Made by a program: the position numbers and the translations under genes | The notes under the pieces: model-generated | Told to the model about the DNA's origin: nothing | The model's input: only the letters and a program-made list of their open reading frames with translations | The model's database searches: none | Origin: Streptomyces formicae | Lineage (GTDB): Bacteria > Actinomycetota > Actinomycetes > Streptomycetales > Streptomycetaceae | Assembly (NCBI RefSeq): GCF_002556545.1 | Contig: NZ_CP022685.1 | Span: 7,046,001 to 7,110,000, forward strand | Direction: 5' to 3' | DNA: 64,000 nucleotides | Shown: one piece after another, positions 51,763 through 59,863 of the stretch | Layout: every line of letters begins with the position of its first letter | Position numbering within the stretch: the stretch's first letter is position 1

Positions 51763-52653
51763 TCAGGCGAGCGTTCCCGAGGGGGCGTTGGCCGGGCTCG
51801 GCGGGTAGGTGGTCGTGTCCGAGGAGGTGTTGGCCGGGTCTGGCGGGTAGGTCGCCGTGTCCGAGGGTGAGTCGGCTGTTCCCGGCGGGTAGGTCATCGT
51901 GTCCGAGAGGGAGTCGGCTGCTCCCGGCGGGTAGGTGGTCGTGTCCGAGAGGGAGTCGGCCGCTCCCGGCGGGTAGGCCACCGTGTCCGAGGGGGAGTTG
52001 GCTGCTCCCGAGGGATAGGTGATCGTGTCCGGGGGGCAGGGGACCGCGCCCGAGCGGTCGCTGTCGGCGCCGTCTTCCCGCAGCGCGCCGAGCAGGACGC
52101 GCGCCGCCTCCTCCCAGTCCGACTGCGACTCCTCCTCCGTGGCGCCGCGCCGGGCGAAGACCGCGCCGCAGATGAGGCCGAGCAGGATCTGGGTGACGGG
52201 CTCGGGGCGCCACGTGCGGGCGGGGCCCGCGTCGTCCTGCCAGGCGCGGCGCAACTGGGCGAGCAGGAACTCGGCCACGGCGTCCAGCAGGTTCGGCACG
52301 GAGGTCCCGCGCGGCGGGCCCTCGGCGGCCAGTCTGACGACCGCGCGCATGCGCGGGTCGGCCATGGCCCTGACGAGGCCGAAGACCGCGCTGTCCAGGG
52401 CCTGTTCGGGGGCCAGGCCGGGAGAGTCGGCGGCGCCGCGCAGCAGGGCCCAGTGTTCGGCGGCCTCGCGCTCCAGCGCGTCGGCGATCGCTTCCTTGTT
52501 GGTGAAGTGGCCGTAGAGCGCGCCGGTGGTCATGCCCAGCGCCTTGGCCACGTCCTTGAGGTTGGTGCGGGTGAATCCCTGGGCCGCGAAGCTCTCGGCC
52601 GTGAGGTTCAGGATGCGTTCTCTGGTGCGCCGGGCCCTCTCCTGCTGGACCAT
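51763..52653 (-). CDS. TetR-family regulator with repeat-expanded C-terminal tail
   Basis: 296 aa from the ATG at 52653. The N-terminal HTH is TNLKDVAKALGMTTGALYGH with FTNKEAIADALE after it. Residues to about 200 form a TetR ligand domain. The rest, about 90 aa, is a tail with six copies of a 14-residue unit (TYPPGAADSLSDTT-like) encoded by a 42-bp minisatellite; TetR proteins normally end near 200 aa. The gene belongs to the butyrolactone-type locus and has an ARE-like site 65 bp upstream, so it is probably part of that circuit, perhaps a pseudo-receptor. Confidence 0.85.
   Translation of the reverse strand: MVQQERARRTRERILNLTAESFAAQGFTRTNLKDVAKALGMTTGALYGHFTNKEAIADALEREAAEHWALLRGAADSPGLAPEQALDSAVFGLVRAMADPRMRAVVRLAAEGPPRGTSVPNLLDAVAEFLLAQLRRAWQDDAGPARTWRPEPVTQILLGLICGAVFARRGATEEESQSDWEEAARVLLGALREDGADSDRSGAVPCPPDTITYPSGAANSPSDTVAYPPGAADSLSDTTTYPPGAADSLSDTMTYPPGTADSPSDTATYPPDPANTSSDTTTYPPSPANAPSGTLA
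51766..52020 (-). repeat. 42-bp coding minisatellite (six units)
   Basis: Six diverged tandem copies of a 42-bp unit encode Tyr-Pro-Pro...Ser-Asp-Thr tetradecapeptides at the end of the TetR gene and run to its stop codon. The copies differ at several positions, so the array is not brand new. Confidence 0.92.
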
Positions 52654-52717
52654 GTGTGACTCCTTCCGCCGGTGCGACGCCGTCGTCGTGTCTCCGGCCG
52701 CCTTGTCATCCTCACGT

Positions 52718-52745
52718 AAAATTCCTTCCTGAAGGTATGTTTTTT
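52718..52745 (-). promoter_or_regulatory. ARE-like operator upstream of the repeat-tailed TetR gene
   Basis: ATTCCT-TCCTGA-AGGTAT with flanking A and T runs; inside it is the perfect CCTTC-CT-GAAGG. The AGGTAT half matches the site between the AfsA-type gene and the second TetR gene (55973-55998). Confidence 0.7.
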
Positions 52746-52841
52746 GGATACTCGTCAATTCCCTTCTCTCCCTGGGGCTTCTTTCTCGGGTCTCTTCCCG
52801 TAGCTCGCCCGCGCCGTCGGCGCGGGCGAGCGGGGGAGTGG

Positions 52842-53582
52842 TCATCGCGGCAGCCGGTGCCAGCCCTCGCGGGCCGCCCAGTGGGCCAGTTCCGGGTCGT
52901 CGCCGACCACGACGGGGTTGCCGACGGCGCGCAGCATGTCCAGGTCGCTCGCGTGGTCGCCGTACGCGTGGCTGTCGTCGGCGGACAGTCCGTGCCGGGC
53001 CAGGTAGGCGGTGACCGCGGTGGCCTTGGCGCCGCCGATCATCGGGGTCCTGACGTCGCCGGTGAGCAACCCGTCGGCGCCGACGAGCAGTTCGGTGCAG
53101 AGCACCGCTTCGGCGCCTAGGTCTTCGGCGAGCGGGCGGAGCATCGGGTCCGCCGAACCGGAGACCAGGACCACGGCGTGCCCCGCGGCCCGGTGTCGTC
53201 GCAGGGCCGAGAGCGACGCGGTGACGAAGGCCGAAGGGGTGGTGCGGTACGTGGCGTACCACTCCTGTCCCGCCGCGCTCAGTTCGTCGGGGCGCGCGCC
53301 CCGGTAGCGCCGGAAGTGGGCCCGGTTGAGGGCGGCGCGGTCGGCAGGGACCGGGGCGTCGCCGGTCGGCGACGCCCCGCGGCTGCCGCCCTCGCCGTCT
53401 CCGGCGGCCTTGCCGTCCCCGGCACCTTCGCCATCCCCCGTACGCCTCCCGCCCCCGCCGCCCCGCGCCGACCAGTGGTCCCAGAAGGCGAACATGCTCT
53501 TGGTCGCGATCAGCGTCTCGTCCACGTCGAAGAACGCCGCCCGGCGCGGCTCCGCCGCCCTCGGCGTCGCTGTCGACGTCAT
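52842..53582 (-). CDS. HAD-IB family phosphatase (hormone biosynthesis, MmfP-like role)
   Basis: 246 aa from the ATG at 53582. HAD motifs: FFDVDETLIATKSMFAFWDH (motif I), VVLVSGSADPMLRPLAEDLG (motif II, Ser in SGS), GAKATAV (Lys) and AYGDHASDLDMLRAVGNPVV (motif IV). A Gly/Asp-rich low-complexity insert (about 42-70) sits in the cap region. In gamma-butyrolactone/methylenomycin-furan pathways a phosphate from dihydroxyacetone phosphate must be removed, and MmfP is a phosphatase encoded with the AfsA-type MmfL. This gene is the last of the AfsA-type operon (ATGA overlap), so I infer that role. Confidence 0.82.
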   Translation of the reverse strand: MTSTATPRAAEPRRAAFFDVDETLIATKSMFAFWDHWSARGGGGGRRTGDGEGAGDGKAAGDGEGGSRGASPTGDAPVPADRAALNRAHFRRYRGARPDELSAAGQEWYATYRTTPSAFVTASLSALRRHRAAGHAVVLVSGSADPMLRPLAEDLGAEAVLCTELLVGADGLLTGDVRTPMIGGAKATAVTAYLARHGLSADDSHAYGDHASDLDMLRAVGNPVVVGDDPELAHWAAREGWHRLPR

Positions 53583-54754
53583 GCCAGGCCCTCCGCCTCT
53601 AGCGCGGCCCGCGTGTACGCCTCGGCGGCCGGTTCGAAGCTGACCGCCGCGTGCGAGGCCACCGCCGCGATGTCGTGCCAACGCCGCTGCACCGGGTCTC
53701 CTTCGGCGAGGCCGCTCGCGCCCATGGCCCGCCACAGGCTGTCCACCGCGCCCGAGCACAGCTCGACGGCGAGCGCCGCGTCCCTGCGGTTCGAGGCGAC
53801 GGCGAGAGGCGTCACCTCGGCGTGGTCCGCCTGCCAGGCGGCCTGGTGAAGCAGCAGCCGGGCGGAGTGGATCTGGGCCGAGGCGCGCGCCATCAACTGC
53901 TGTGCCGCGCCACCGGTGAGGGCAGGACGTCCGTCGGCCCGCACCTTCGTCATCATCCGGGCCCGCCAGTCGCGCAGCGCGCCCCGCGCGGAGCCCAGGG
54001 CAGGGGCCGCGAACATCAGAGAGGCCACCATCGCGTACGGAACCCGGTGGCAGCGCGCCGCGCCCGGGCGTACCTGGCCCAGGTCGGCGAGCGTGAACGT
54101 GCGGTGCGCGGGCACGAACTCGCCCGTCACGGAGACCGAGTTGCTGCCGGTGCCGCGCAGGCCGACGGAGTTCCAGGTGTCGCTGACCGAGACCCGCTCG
54201 CGGGGTACGGCGAAGACGCGGTGTCCCGCTTCGCCCTCGCCGGGCGTGCGGCTGGCGAGCAGCACCCACTCCGCGTGGTCCACGCCGCTGGCCAGCGTCC
54301 AGTCGCCCGTCAGGCGCCAGCCGTCCGGCTCGGGGACGGCCTCGCCGCGCGGCGGGATGACGGACGCGGCGATGCGCGTGTCCGGCGTATCGCGCCACAG
54401 GTCGTCGCGGCCCGCGCGCGGGAGGTAGGAGGCGAGGCGGCCGTGCGCCGCGTAGAGGGCGGCGACCCAGGCGGTCGAGGCGCAGGTCTCGCCGACGCCC
54501 GCCACCGAGTCGAGCAGGGCGCCGAAGGTACCTGCGGTGCCGCCGTGTTCCACGGGGACGAAGTGGCGCGGGAACCCGGCCCGGGTGAGCGCGTCGGCGA
54601 GCGGCACGGAGAGCGAGCGCCGTCCGTCCATCGCGCCGCGCTCGCCGTCCGCGAGGGCGGCGACGGTGGCGTGGTCGAGGTCACCCGGGGACGCGGAGGT
54701 CCCGGAGACCCCGGAGGTCCCGGCGGTTTCGGGAGTGAGGTCGGCGATCAGCAT
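53579..54754 (-). CDS. Acyl-CoA-dehydrogenase-like flavoprotein of the AfsA operon
   Basis: 391 aa from the ATG at 54754. Acyl-CoA dehydrogenase fold, with SVAGVGETCASTAWVAALYA, GWRLTGDWTLASGVDHAEWV (the beta-domain of flavin-dependent hydroxylase/dehydrogenase types such as HsaA) and NSVGLRGTGSNSVSVTGEFV. This subgroup often acts as FMNH2-dependent monooxygenase, but an oxidoreductase role on a butenolide intermediate is possible. Both ends overlap neighbours (7 bp with the AfsA-type gene, 4 bp with the HAD gene), so the three are one translational unit. Confidence 0.83.
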   Translation of the reverse strand: MLIADLTPETAGTSGVSGTSASPGDLDHATVAALADGERGAMDGRRSLSVPLADALTRAGFPRHFVPVEHGGTAGTFGALLDSVAGVGETCASTAWVAALYAAHGRLASYLPRAGRDDLWRDTPDTRIAASVIPPRGEAVPEPDGWRLTGDWTLASGVDHAEWVLLASRTPGEGEAGHRVFAVPRERVSVSDTWNSVGLRGTGSNSVSVTGEFVPAHRTFTLADLGQVRPGAARCHRVPYAMVASLMFAAPALGSARGALRDWRARMMTKVRADGRPALTGGAAQQLMARASAQIHSARLLLHQAAWQADHAEVTPLAVASNRRDAALAVELCSGAVDSLWRAMGASGLAEGDPVQRRWHDIAAVASHAAVSFEPAAEAYTRAALEAEGLA

Positions 54755-55842
54755 GCCGGGCCGCCGTGGGGGAGAGGGGTCGCCACCGACACCGTGCAAG
54801 AAGCGATGGTGCGGCCGGACTGGACCGCGGTGAAGTGGTGGTGCTCCCGCCCCGTGGCCCGTGAACCGGGGCTCTCCGTGGCGGAGTTGCCCGCGTACTC
54901 CTCGCCGTTCTGCCGGACGATCAGCGCGGGCGGGTCCGTGAGTTCGCCGAAGGCGTGGAAGGAGACCGCCGCCGCGAGCGGCCCGCCGACGATGCCACCC
55001 GAAGCCGAACCCGCACCCGAACCCGAAGCCGACGCCGAACCCGCCCCCGTCAGCAGAGCCGCCTGCCGGAAGCCCTCCAGAAGGACCATCCCCGGTATGT
55101 GGTCGCTGAGGTGGTCGAAGAGCACGGGGTGGCCGAAGTCGAGGCACACCTGCCACTGGCCTTCCGCGCCCGGCACGTCCGCCAACACCGCGTCGTTGTA
55201 GGGGATGTGAGGAGCCGTCAACTCACTGCTCGCCACCTCCGGGAGGAGCGTCGTGCCCCCGCCCCGCAGCCGCAGCGTCGCGTACTGCCGACGGTCCACC
55301 GCCTGCCACCGCGCTCCGGCGCGCCCGATGCGGCGGCCTTCGCAGTGGACCTCCGCCTCCATGGTCGCGCCGAGGCGGCGCGGACCGCGCGGGGCCGCGA
55401 CGCAGGCGGCCTCCAGGACCAGCGGCGGCGCGTCGGGGCCGCCGGGCGGCAGCGGCTCGTCCAGCGCGAAGTCCAGCGCCGACAGGATGAAGGCGTGGCC
55501 CTCGGGAATGCCGTAGAAGCGGTGCGAGAGGTAGATCACCGTCTGGCGGACCGCCTCGGCGAGCAGCAGGGGATCACCCTCGGACGCCGTGCCGCGGTGG
55601 CCGAGGAAGTGGTCCCTCGGCATCCGGGCCGCCACGGTGAACCGGTTCTCGCCGGTGCGCACCGCGTCCTGGAGCAGGACCTCGCCGTCCGCGGCCTTGT
55701 GCACCCACTTCCTCGGTACGTGGGTGCTCCCGCGCGGCACGTGCGCGCCCTGTCGTTCACCCCCTGACGCCGGGCGTCTTCCGTCCGGCGCTTCCTCATG
55801 CGTATGCGTCCGCTCCCCAGCGGAAAAGGCATGCACAGTCAT
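54748..55842 (-). CDS. AfsA/ScbA-type gamma-butyrolactone (butenolide) synthase
   Basis: 364 aa from the ATG at 55842, with GGGAGGG upstream. Two AfsA hot-dog repeats: the first has HVPRKWVHKAADGEVLLQDA and DHFLGHRG...DPLLLAEAVRQ at about 77-100, the second DHIPGMVLLEGFRQAALL at about 247-264, with the conserved Asp/Glu/Arg pattern of the catalytic helices. AfsA joins a beta-ketoacyl chain from ACP to dihydroxyacetone phosphate, the key step in butyrolactone hormone synthesis. A Ser/Ala/Gly stretch follows the second motif (SASGSGAGSASGG). It heads the operon; an ARE lies upstream, divergent to the receptor gene. Confidence 0.92.
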   Translation of the reverse strand: MTVHAFSAGERTHTHEEAPDGRRPASGGERQGAHVPRGSTHVPRKWVHKAADGEVLLQDAVRTGENRFTVAARMPRDHFLGHRGTASEGDPLLLAEAVRQTVIYLSHRFYGIPEGHAFILSALDFALDEPLPPGGPDAPPLVLEAACVAAPRGPRRLGATMEAEVHCEGRRIGRAGARWQAVDRRQYATLRLRGGGTTLLPEVASSELTAPHIPYNDAVLADVPGAEGQWQVCLDFGHPVLFDHLSDHIPGMVLLEGFRQAALLTGAGSASASGSGAGSASGGIVGGPLAAAVSFHAFGELTDPPALIVRQNGEEYAGNSATESPGSRATGREHHHFTAVQSGRTIASCTVSVATPLPHGGPAC

Positions 55843-55972
55843 CTCGAATCCCTCCCCGTCGGCGCCCGGAGGTTCAGACCCCCCCTCCGGACACCGATCA
55901 AGCAACCCCGTGAGACGGCTGCAGGAATGCTCTGAACAGCGCGTCTCTTGATCCGTTGATCAGCGGGGTCGA

Positions 55973-55998
55973 AAATATACCTACAGGAAGGTATCTTT
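55973..55998. promoter_or_regulatory. ARE between the AfsA-type operon and the receptor gene
   Basis: ATACCT-ACAGGA-AGGTAT with A-rich and T-rich flanks; the 10-bp arms agree at nine positions. It is in the shared promoter region of the AfsA-type operon and the divergent TetR receptor, the classical position of an autoregulatory element. Confidence 0.85.
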
Positions 55999-56056
55999 CA
56001 AGCCTCAGAGTCGACCCCATGGCCGATACGGACCGCACCCGGAGAACTGACGCCTC

Positions 56057-56722
56057 ATGCCACGACCCACCGCCGACGCCGCCGGGACCGCCTCGGTGGC
56101 CTTCAACGCCAGGAAAATCACCACCGCGCGCGGCCCCGAGCCACGGCAGGACCGGTCGGCGCGCACCAAGGCCGTCATCCTCGACGTGGCGTCGGAGCTG
56201 TTCGCCACGCGGGGCTTCCGGCACACGTCCGTCAAGGACATCGCCGAGGCGGTCGAGATGACCAAGGGGGCGGTGTACTTCCACTACCCGACGAAGGAGG
56301 CGCTCGCCGTCGCCGTCGTCGAGGGCCACTACGCGTACTGGCCCCGGCTGCTCGAAGAGGTGCAGCGGCGGGAGCTGCCGCCGCTGGAGACGGCCCTCGC
56401 CATGCTCGACGGCGCGGCCCTCGCCTTCCGGGACAACGTGGTGGTGCGCGGCGGCGCCCGGCTGCAGATCGAGCGCCCGCACATCGACGCCGAACTCCCC
56501 ACGCCGTACGTGGACTGGACGGAGCTGCTGCGCTCCCTGCTGTCCGACGCGTACGGCAAGGGGCAGCTCGCGTCGGACGTCGATCCGGGGGCCGCGGCCC
56601 GGTCCCTGGTGTCCGCGTTCTTCGGCGTGCAGCACGTCTCCGACGTCCTGCACGGCCGCGCCGACATCACCGACCGCTGGGCGGAGACGCGCGATCTCTT
56701 CCTCCGGGCGCTGCGGCCCTGA
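56057..56722 (+). CDS. ArpA/ScbR-type gamma-butyrolactone receptor
   Basis: 221 aa. TetR-type HTH: TSVKDIAEAVEMTKGAVYFH with YPTKEALAVAVV after it, typical of butyrolactone receptors. Trp154 in LPTPYVDWTELL is at the conserved ligand-pocket position of ArpA/CprB. The N terminus is about 30 residues longer than usual (starts at ATG 56057; a GTG at 56096 is an alternative). Divergent to the AfsA-type synthase with an ARE between them: repressor of that operon and of itself until the signal is made. Confidence 0.88.
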   Translation: MPRPTADAAGTASVAFNARKITTARGPEPRQDRSARTKAVILDVASELFATRGFRHTSVKDIAEAVEMTKGAVYFHYPTKEALAVAVVEGHYAYWPRLLEEVQRRELPPLETALAMLDGAALAFRDNVVVRGGARLQIERPHIDAELPTPYVDWTELLRSLLSDAYGKGQLASDVDPGAAARSLVSAFFGVQHVSDVLHGRADITDRWAETRDLFLRALRP

Positions 56723-57112
56723 GGCGGCGGAGCAGGCGGATCGCCGACAGATCGAGGACACCCGCTCGGTGAGCGGGGTGCGGGGAGGACCGTGAGACAC
56801 GGTCCTCCCTTCGGCGTTTTCGGGGCGCCGAGCCACGGGCGGGCCCGCGCCGTCACCGATGCTTTTCGGCCGCCCTCGAAATGATGCGCTGTCATGCCCC
56901 ATGGTTTCGGGGGCCTGTCGAATCGTTCGCGCCAGCGGGCGCACTTTCCTAAGTTCCTGTCTGCGCCACCGAGGCCGTCGCCGAAACGCCCGGCCGACGG
57001 ACGACAGAAGACCGTGTGCGCGCAGTACGCCGCAGCGCACCGCATCTCGGCCCGTGCCGCGCCGGGTGCGCGTCGAGCGGGCCGAATTCTCCGAGCCGAA
57101 AGGCCCCTACGC
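56723..57112. other. 390-bp intergenic region
   Basis: After the receptor gene come two hairpins (next entry). The remaining 300 bp before the P-loop gene hold no ARE-like palindrome and no clear coding frame on either strand; a promoter for the downstream biosynthetic run is expected here, but I cannot pin its hexamers. Confidence 0.5.
56761..56809. terminator. Tandem hairpins after the receptor gene
   Basis: CCCGCTC-GGT-GAGCGGG (56761-56777), then GGGAGGACCGTG-AGA-CACGGTCCTCCC (56783-56809) followed by TT. The second is a strong terminator. Confidence 0.8.
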
Positions 57113-57820
57113 ATGAAGATCGCTATTTCCGGCACCTACTCCGCGGGCAAGACATCGACGGTGATGGCGCTGGCCCACTACACCGGCGTACCGCGCACTC
57201 TGGCACGCACCATTCGGGAGATCCTGCCGGAGACCTTTCCCGGCAAGGCGCTCTCGGACGTGGCGCCGCACGAGTTCCTGCAGCTGATGCTGCGCAGGCA
57301 CTCGGGCCGCGTCGCCCAGGAGGCCGCGCTCGGCGAGCACTTCATCTCCGACGGCTCCTCGTTGCAGGAGTGGCTGTACGGCGCGGGCCGCGTCATCCAC
57401 GGGATGAACCCCAACGCCACCGCGGGCAACGAGGGCGGCAAGGTGGCCGAACTCTCCCCGGAGATGCGGTTCTTCGCCAAGGTCGTCGACCAGTACGGTC
57501 ACGCGCTGAAGCAGCACGTCAAGGACACCTACGACGCGTACGTGCACCTCCAGCACGAGCTGCCCATCGCCGCCGACGGGCACCGCCCGATGAACGAGGC
57601 GTTCCGCGCGACCATCGACACGATGCTGCTCCGGACGCTCGACGAGCTGGAGATTCCGTACCACGTCGTCAGCGGCTCGATGCCCGAGCGCCTGGAGACC
57701 ATCGCGGGGATCTTCGGTCTCGAACCCGTCATGAGCCCCGCGGAAGCGATCGACCTGGCGTGGAACGACTACGGCCGCCAGGACTTCCGCATGGAGACCG
57801 AGCGCGCCGCCGCGGCCTGA
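57113..57820 (+). CDS. P-loop ATP-binding protein (AAA_28-like kinase fold)
   Basis: 235 aa. Walker A at the very N terminus, IAISGTYSAGKTSTVMALAH; then LARTIREILPETFPGKAL and FISDGSSLQEWLYGAGRVIH, as in nucleoside/ribosylnicotinamide-kinase-like ATPases. ATP-binding proteins of this kind appear sporadically in secondary metabolite clusters with undefined roles. First gene of the co-directional run to the window's right edge. Confidence 0.75.
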   Translation: MKIAISGTYSAGKTSTVMALAHYTGVPRTLARTIREILPETFPGKALSDVAPHEFLQLMLRRHSGRVAQEAALGEHFISDGSSLQEWLYGAGRVIHGMNPNATAGNEGGKVAELSPEMRFFAKVVDQYGHALKQHVKDTYDAYVHLQHELPIAADGHRPMNEAFRATIDTMLLRTLDELEIPYHVVSGSMPERLETIAGIFGLEPVMSPAEAIDLAWNDYGRQDFRMETERAAAA

Positions 57821-57881
57821 GCCGACCGCACGAACCCCACGAGCCTCAGCAACCCAAGAACCTCACCGGAGGAATGTCTAC

Positions 57882-58868
57882 ATGTCCACAAAGCCCACCG
57901 TCGCGATCGCCTACTACTCGGGTTACGGCCACACCGACGTGCTGGCGCAGGCCGTCAAGGACGGTGCGACCGACGCCGGGGCGGAGGTCACCCTGGTCCG
58001 CGTCGACACGATCACCGACGAGCAGTGGCAGGTGCTCGACGACGCGGACGCGATCATCTTCGGCTCGCCGACGTACATGGGCTCGGCCGCCGGGAAGTTC
58101 CACGTGTTCGCGGAGTCCACGAGCAAGCGGTGGGCGGGCGCGGCCTGGCGCGACAAGCTGGGCGCGGGCTTCACCAACGCGGCGTGCAAGGCCGGTGACA
58201 AGCACTCCACGCTCGCCTACTTCGCGACGCTGGGCGCCCAGCACCAGATGAACTGGGTGAACCTGGGCCTGCACCCGGGCTGGCACACGAGCACCGAGTC
58301 GGAGAACGACCTCAACCGGCTCGGGTACTTCAACGGCGCCGCGGCCAGCACCCCCGCCGACCTGCCGCCCCAGGACGTCTCCAAGGCGGACGTCGCCACC
58401 GCCGAGTACCTCGGCGCCCGGGTCGCCGAGCAGACCGCGATCGTCCTCGCCGGGCGCGCGGCCGCCTCGACCGCCGCCACCGACACCGTCGTCGACGCGT
58501 TCTTCGCCGCCTTCGGCTCCGGAGACGTCGAAGGGACCGTCGCGCTCTTCGCCGACGAGGTGGACTTCCGCGTCAGCGGCGCGCCGAACGTCCCGTGGAC
58601 CGGCGCGCGCTCCGCCAAGGGTGAACTCGCCGAGTTCTTCGGCACGTTCGGACAGGTCCTCACCCTGCCGGAGTCGTTCGAGCTCACCGGGCGGGTGACC
58701 GAGGGCGAGCACGCCGTCGTGACGGCCAGGTGCGTCTTCGGGGTGCTGGCCACGGGACGCAAGTTCACCAACCACTACGCGCTGCACTTCACGGTCTCCG
58801 AAGGCCGCGTGAGCCGCTACCACATGTACGAGGACAGCCACGCCATCGCCGAGGCCTTCGCCGCCTGA
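57882..58868 (+). CDS. Flavodoxin/WrbA-like domain fused to SnoaL-like domain
   Basis: 328 aa, RBS CGGAGGA before the ATG at 57882. Residues 1-195 are a WrbA/NADPH:FMN-reductase-type flavodoxin domain: VAIAYYSGYGHTDVLAQAVK (phosphate-binding loop) and AIIFGSPTYMGSAAGKFHVF. Residues from about 205 are a SnoaL/NTF2-like domain (TVVDAFFAAFGSGDVEGTVA, HFTVSEGRVSRYHMYEDSHA). The pair suggests that flavin reduction and a small cyclase or binding cone act on the same product. It lies between the P-loop gene and the DMT exporter. Confidence 0.85.
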   Translation: MSTKPTVAIAYYSGYGHTDVLAQAVKDGATDAGAEVTLVRVDTITDEQWQVLDDADAIIFGSPTYMGSAAGKFHVFAESTSKRWAGAAWRDKLGAGFTNAACKAGDKHSTLAYFATLGAQHQMNWVNLGLHPGWHTSTESENDLNRLGYFNGAAASTPADLPPQDVSKADVATAEYLGARVAEQTAIVLAGRAAASTAATDTVVDAFFAAFGSGDVEGTVALFADEVDFRVSGAPNVPWTGARSAKGELAEFFGTFGQVLTLPESFELTGRVTEGEHAVVTARCVFGVLATGRKFTNHYALHFTVSEGRVSRYHMYEDSHAIAEAFAA

Positions 58869-58906
58869 CCCGCGCCCCTGGCCGTACCTTCCACGGAGCT
58901 CACCAG

Positions 58907-59863
58907 ATGAAAAACTCAGCCCTCCTCATCCGCACCGGACTCGGTCCGGCCATCGGCGGCACCCTCTTCTTCGTCGCCGCCCACTACCTGCCGCCGACGC
59001 CCTACTGGGACGGCTTCTTCCGGGTGCTGCCCGCCGGGCTGCTGCTCCTCGCGATCCGCTTCGGCCTGCCGCGCGGCGCGTGGTGGTGGAAGTCGCTCGT
59101 GCTCGGCACGCTCAACATGGGCCTGTTCACCGTCCTGTTGCTGATCTCGGCACAGCGGCTGCCCGGCGGTGTGGCGGCCACCCTGAACGCCATGTCGAGC
59201 CTGGTGGCCATCGCGGTCGCCTCGGTGGTCCTCAAGGAGAAGATCAGGCCGCACCACTACGTCGCCTGCCTCGTCGGCGTCGTCGGTGTCGCGCTGCTCG
59301 TGCTGCGCAGTTCGGCCACGCTCGACGCGATCGGCGTCCTCGCCGGCATCGGCTCCGCGTCCAGCATGGGCATCGGCACGGTACTCGCCCGCAAGTGGGG
59401 CCGTCCCGAGGGCGTGCACAGCCTCACCACGGCGGGCTGGACCCTGCTCGGCGCGGCCGTCTTCCTGCTGCCGCTCGCGTTCGTCTTCGAGGGCGCGCCG
59501 CCGAGCTTCACCGGCAAGCAGCTCCTGGGCCTCGTCTGGGCCGCGTTCGTGGTCGGCGCGCTCGGCTTCGCCCTCTACCTCTCCGGCGTCCAGCGCCTCC
59601 CGGTGTCCCTGACCGCGCCGCTCACCCTGATGAACCCGGTCACCGCGGCCCTGCTCGGCTGGGTGGCGGTCGGCGAACGGTTCACCCCGCTGCAACTCCT
59701 CGGCGGCGTTCTCGTCTGCGCCGCGATCATCCTGGTCGCGAACCCGGACATCCTGGGCCGGTTCTTCACCAAGGCCGAACCCAAGGCCGAACCCGAGCCC
59801 AAGGCCGAGCCCGCGCCGGAGCCGGTGGCCGAGGAGCAGCCGAAGCCGGTGTCGGTGGCATGA
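58907..59863 (+). CDS. EamA/DMT-family exporter
   Basis: 318 aa from the ATG at 58907 (GGAG upstream). Ten hydrophobic segments in two EamA repeats, for example LGTLNMGLFTVLLLISAQRL and LGVTAP-like LTAPLTLMNPVTAALLGWVA with VGERFTPLQLLGG after it. The cytoplasmic C-terminal tail is Pro/Glu/Lys-rich (EPKAEPEPKAEPAPEP). A small-metabolite exporter, probably for the product of the neighbouring genes. Coupled by ATGA to the FAD hydroxylase gene. Confidence 0.87.
   Translation: MKNSALLIRTGLGPAIGGTLFFVAAHYLPPTPYWDGFFRVLPAGLLLLAIRFGLPRGAWWWKSLVLGTLNMGLFTVLLLISAQRLPGGVAATLNAMSSLVAIAVASVVLKEKIRPHHYVACLVGVVGVALLVLRSSATLDAIGVLAGIGSASSMGIGTVLARKWGRPEGVHSLTTAGWTLLGAAVFLLPLAFVFEGAPPSFTGKQLLGLVWAAFVVGALGFALYLSGVQRLPVSLTAPLTLMNPVTAALLGWVAVGERFTPLQLLGGVLVCAAIILVANPDILGRFFTKAEPKAEPEPKAEPAPEPVAEEQPKPVSVA

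Noticed and set aside
56894..57112. Upstream extension of the P-loop protein (frame open from 56894)
   Set aside because: The Walker A motif follows the ATG at 57113 directly, as in the family; the extension is Arg/Pro-rich and non-homologous in appearance.
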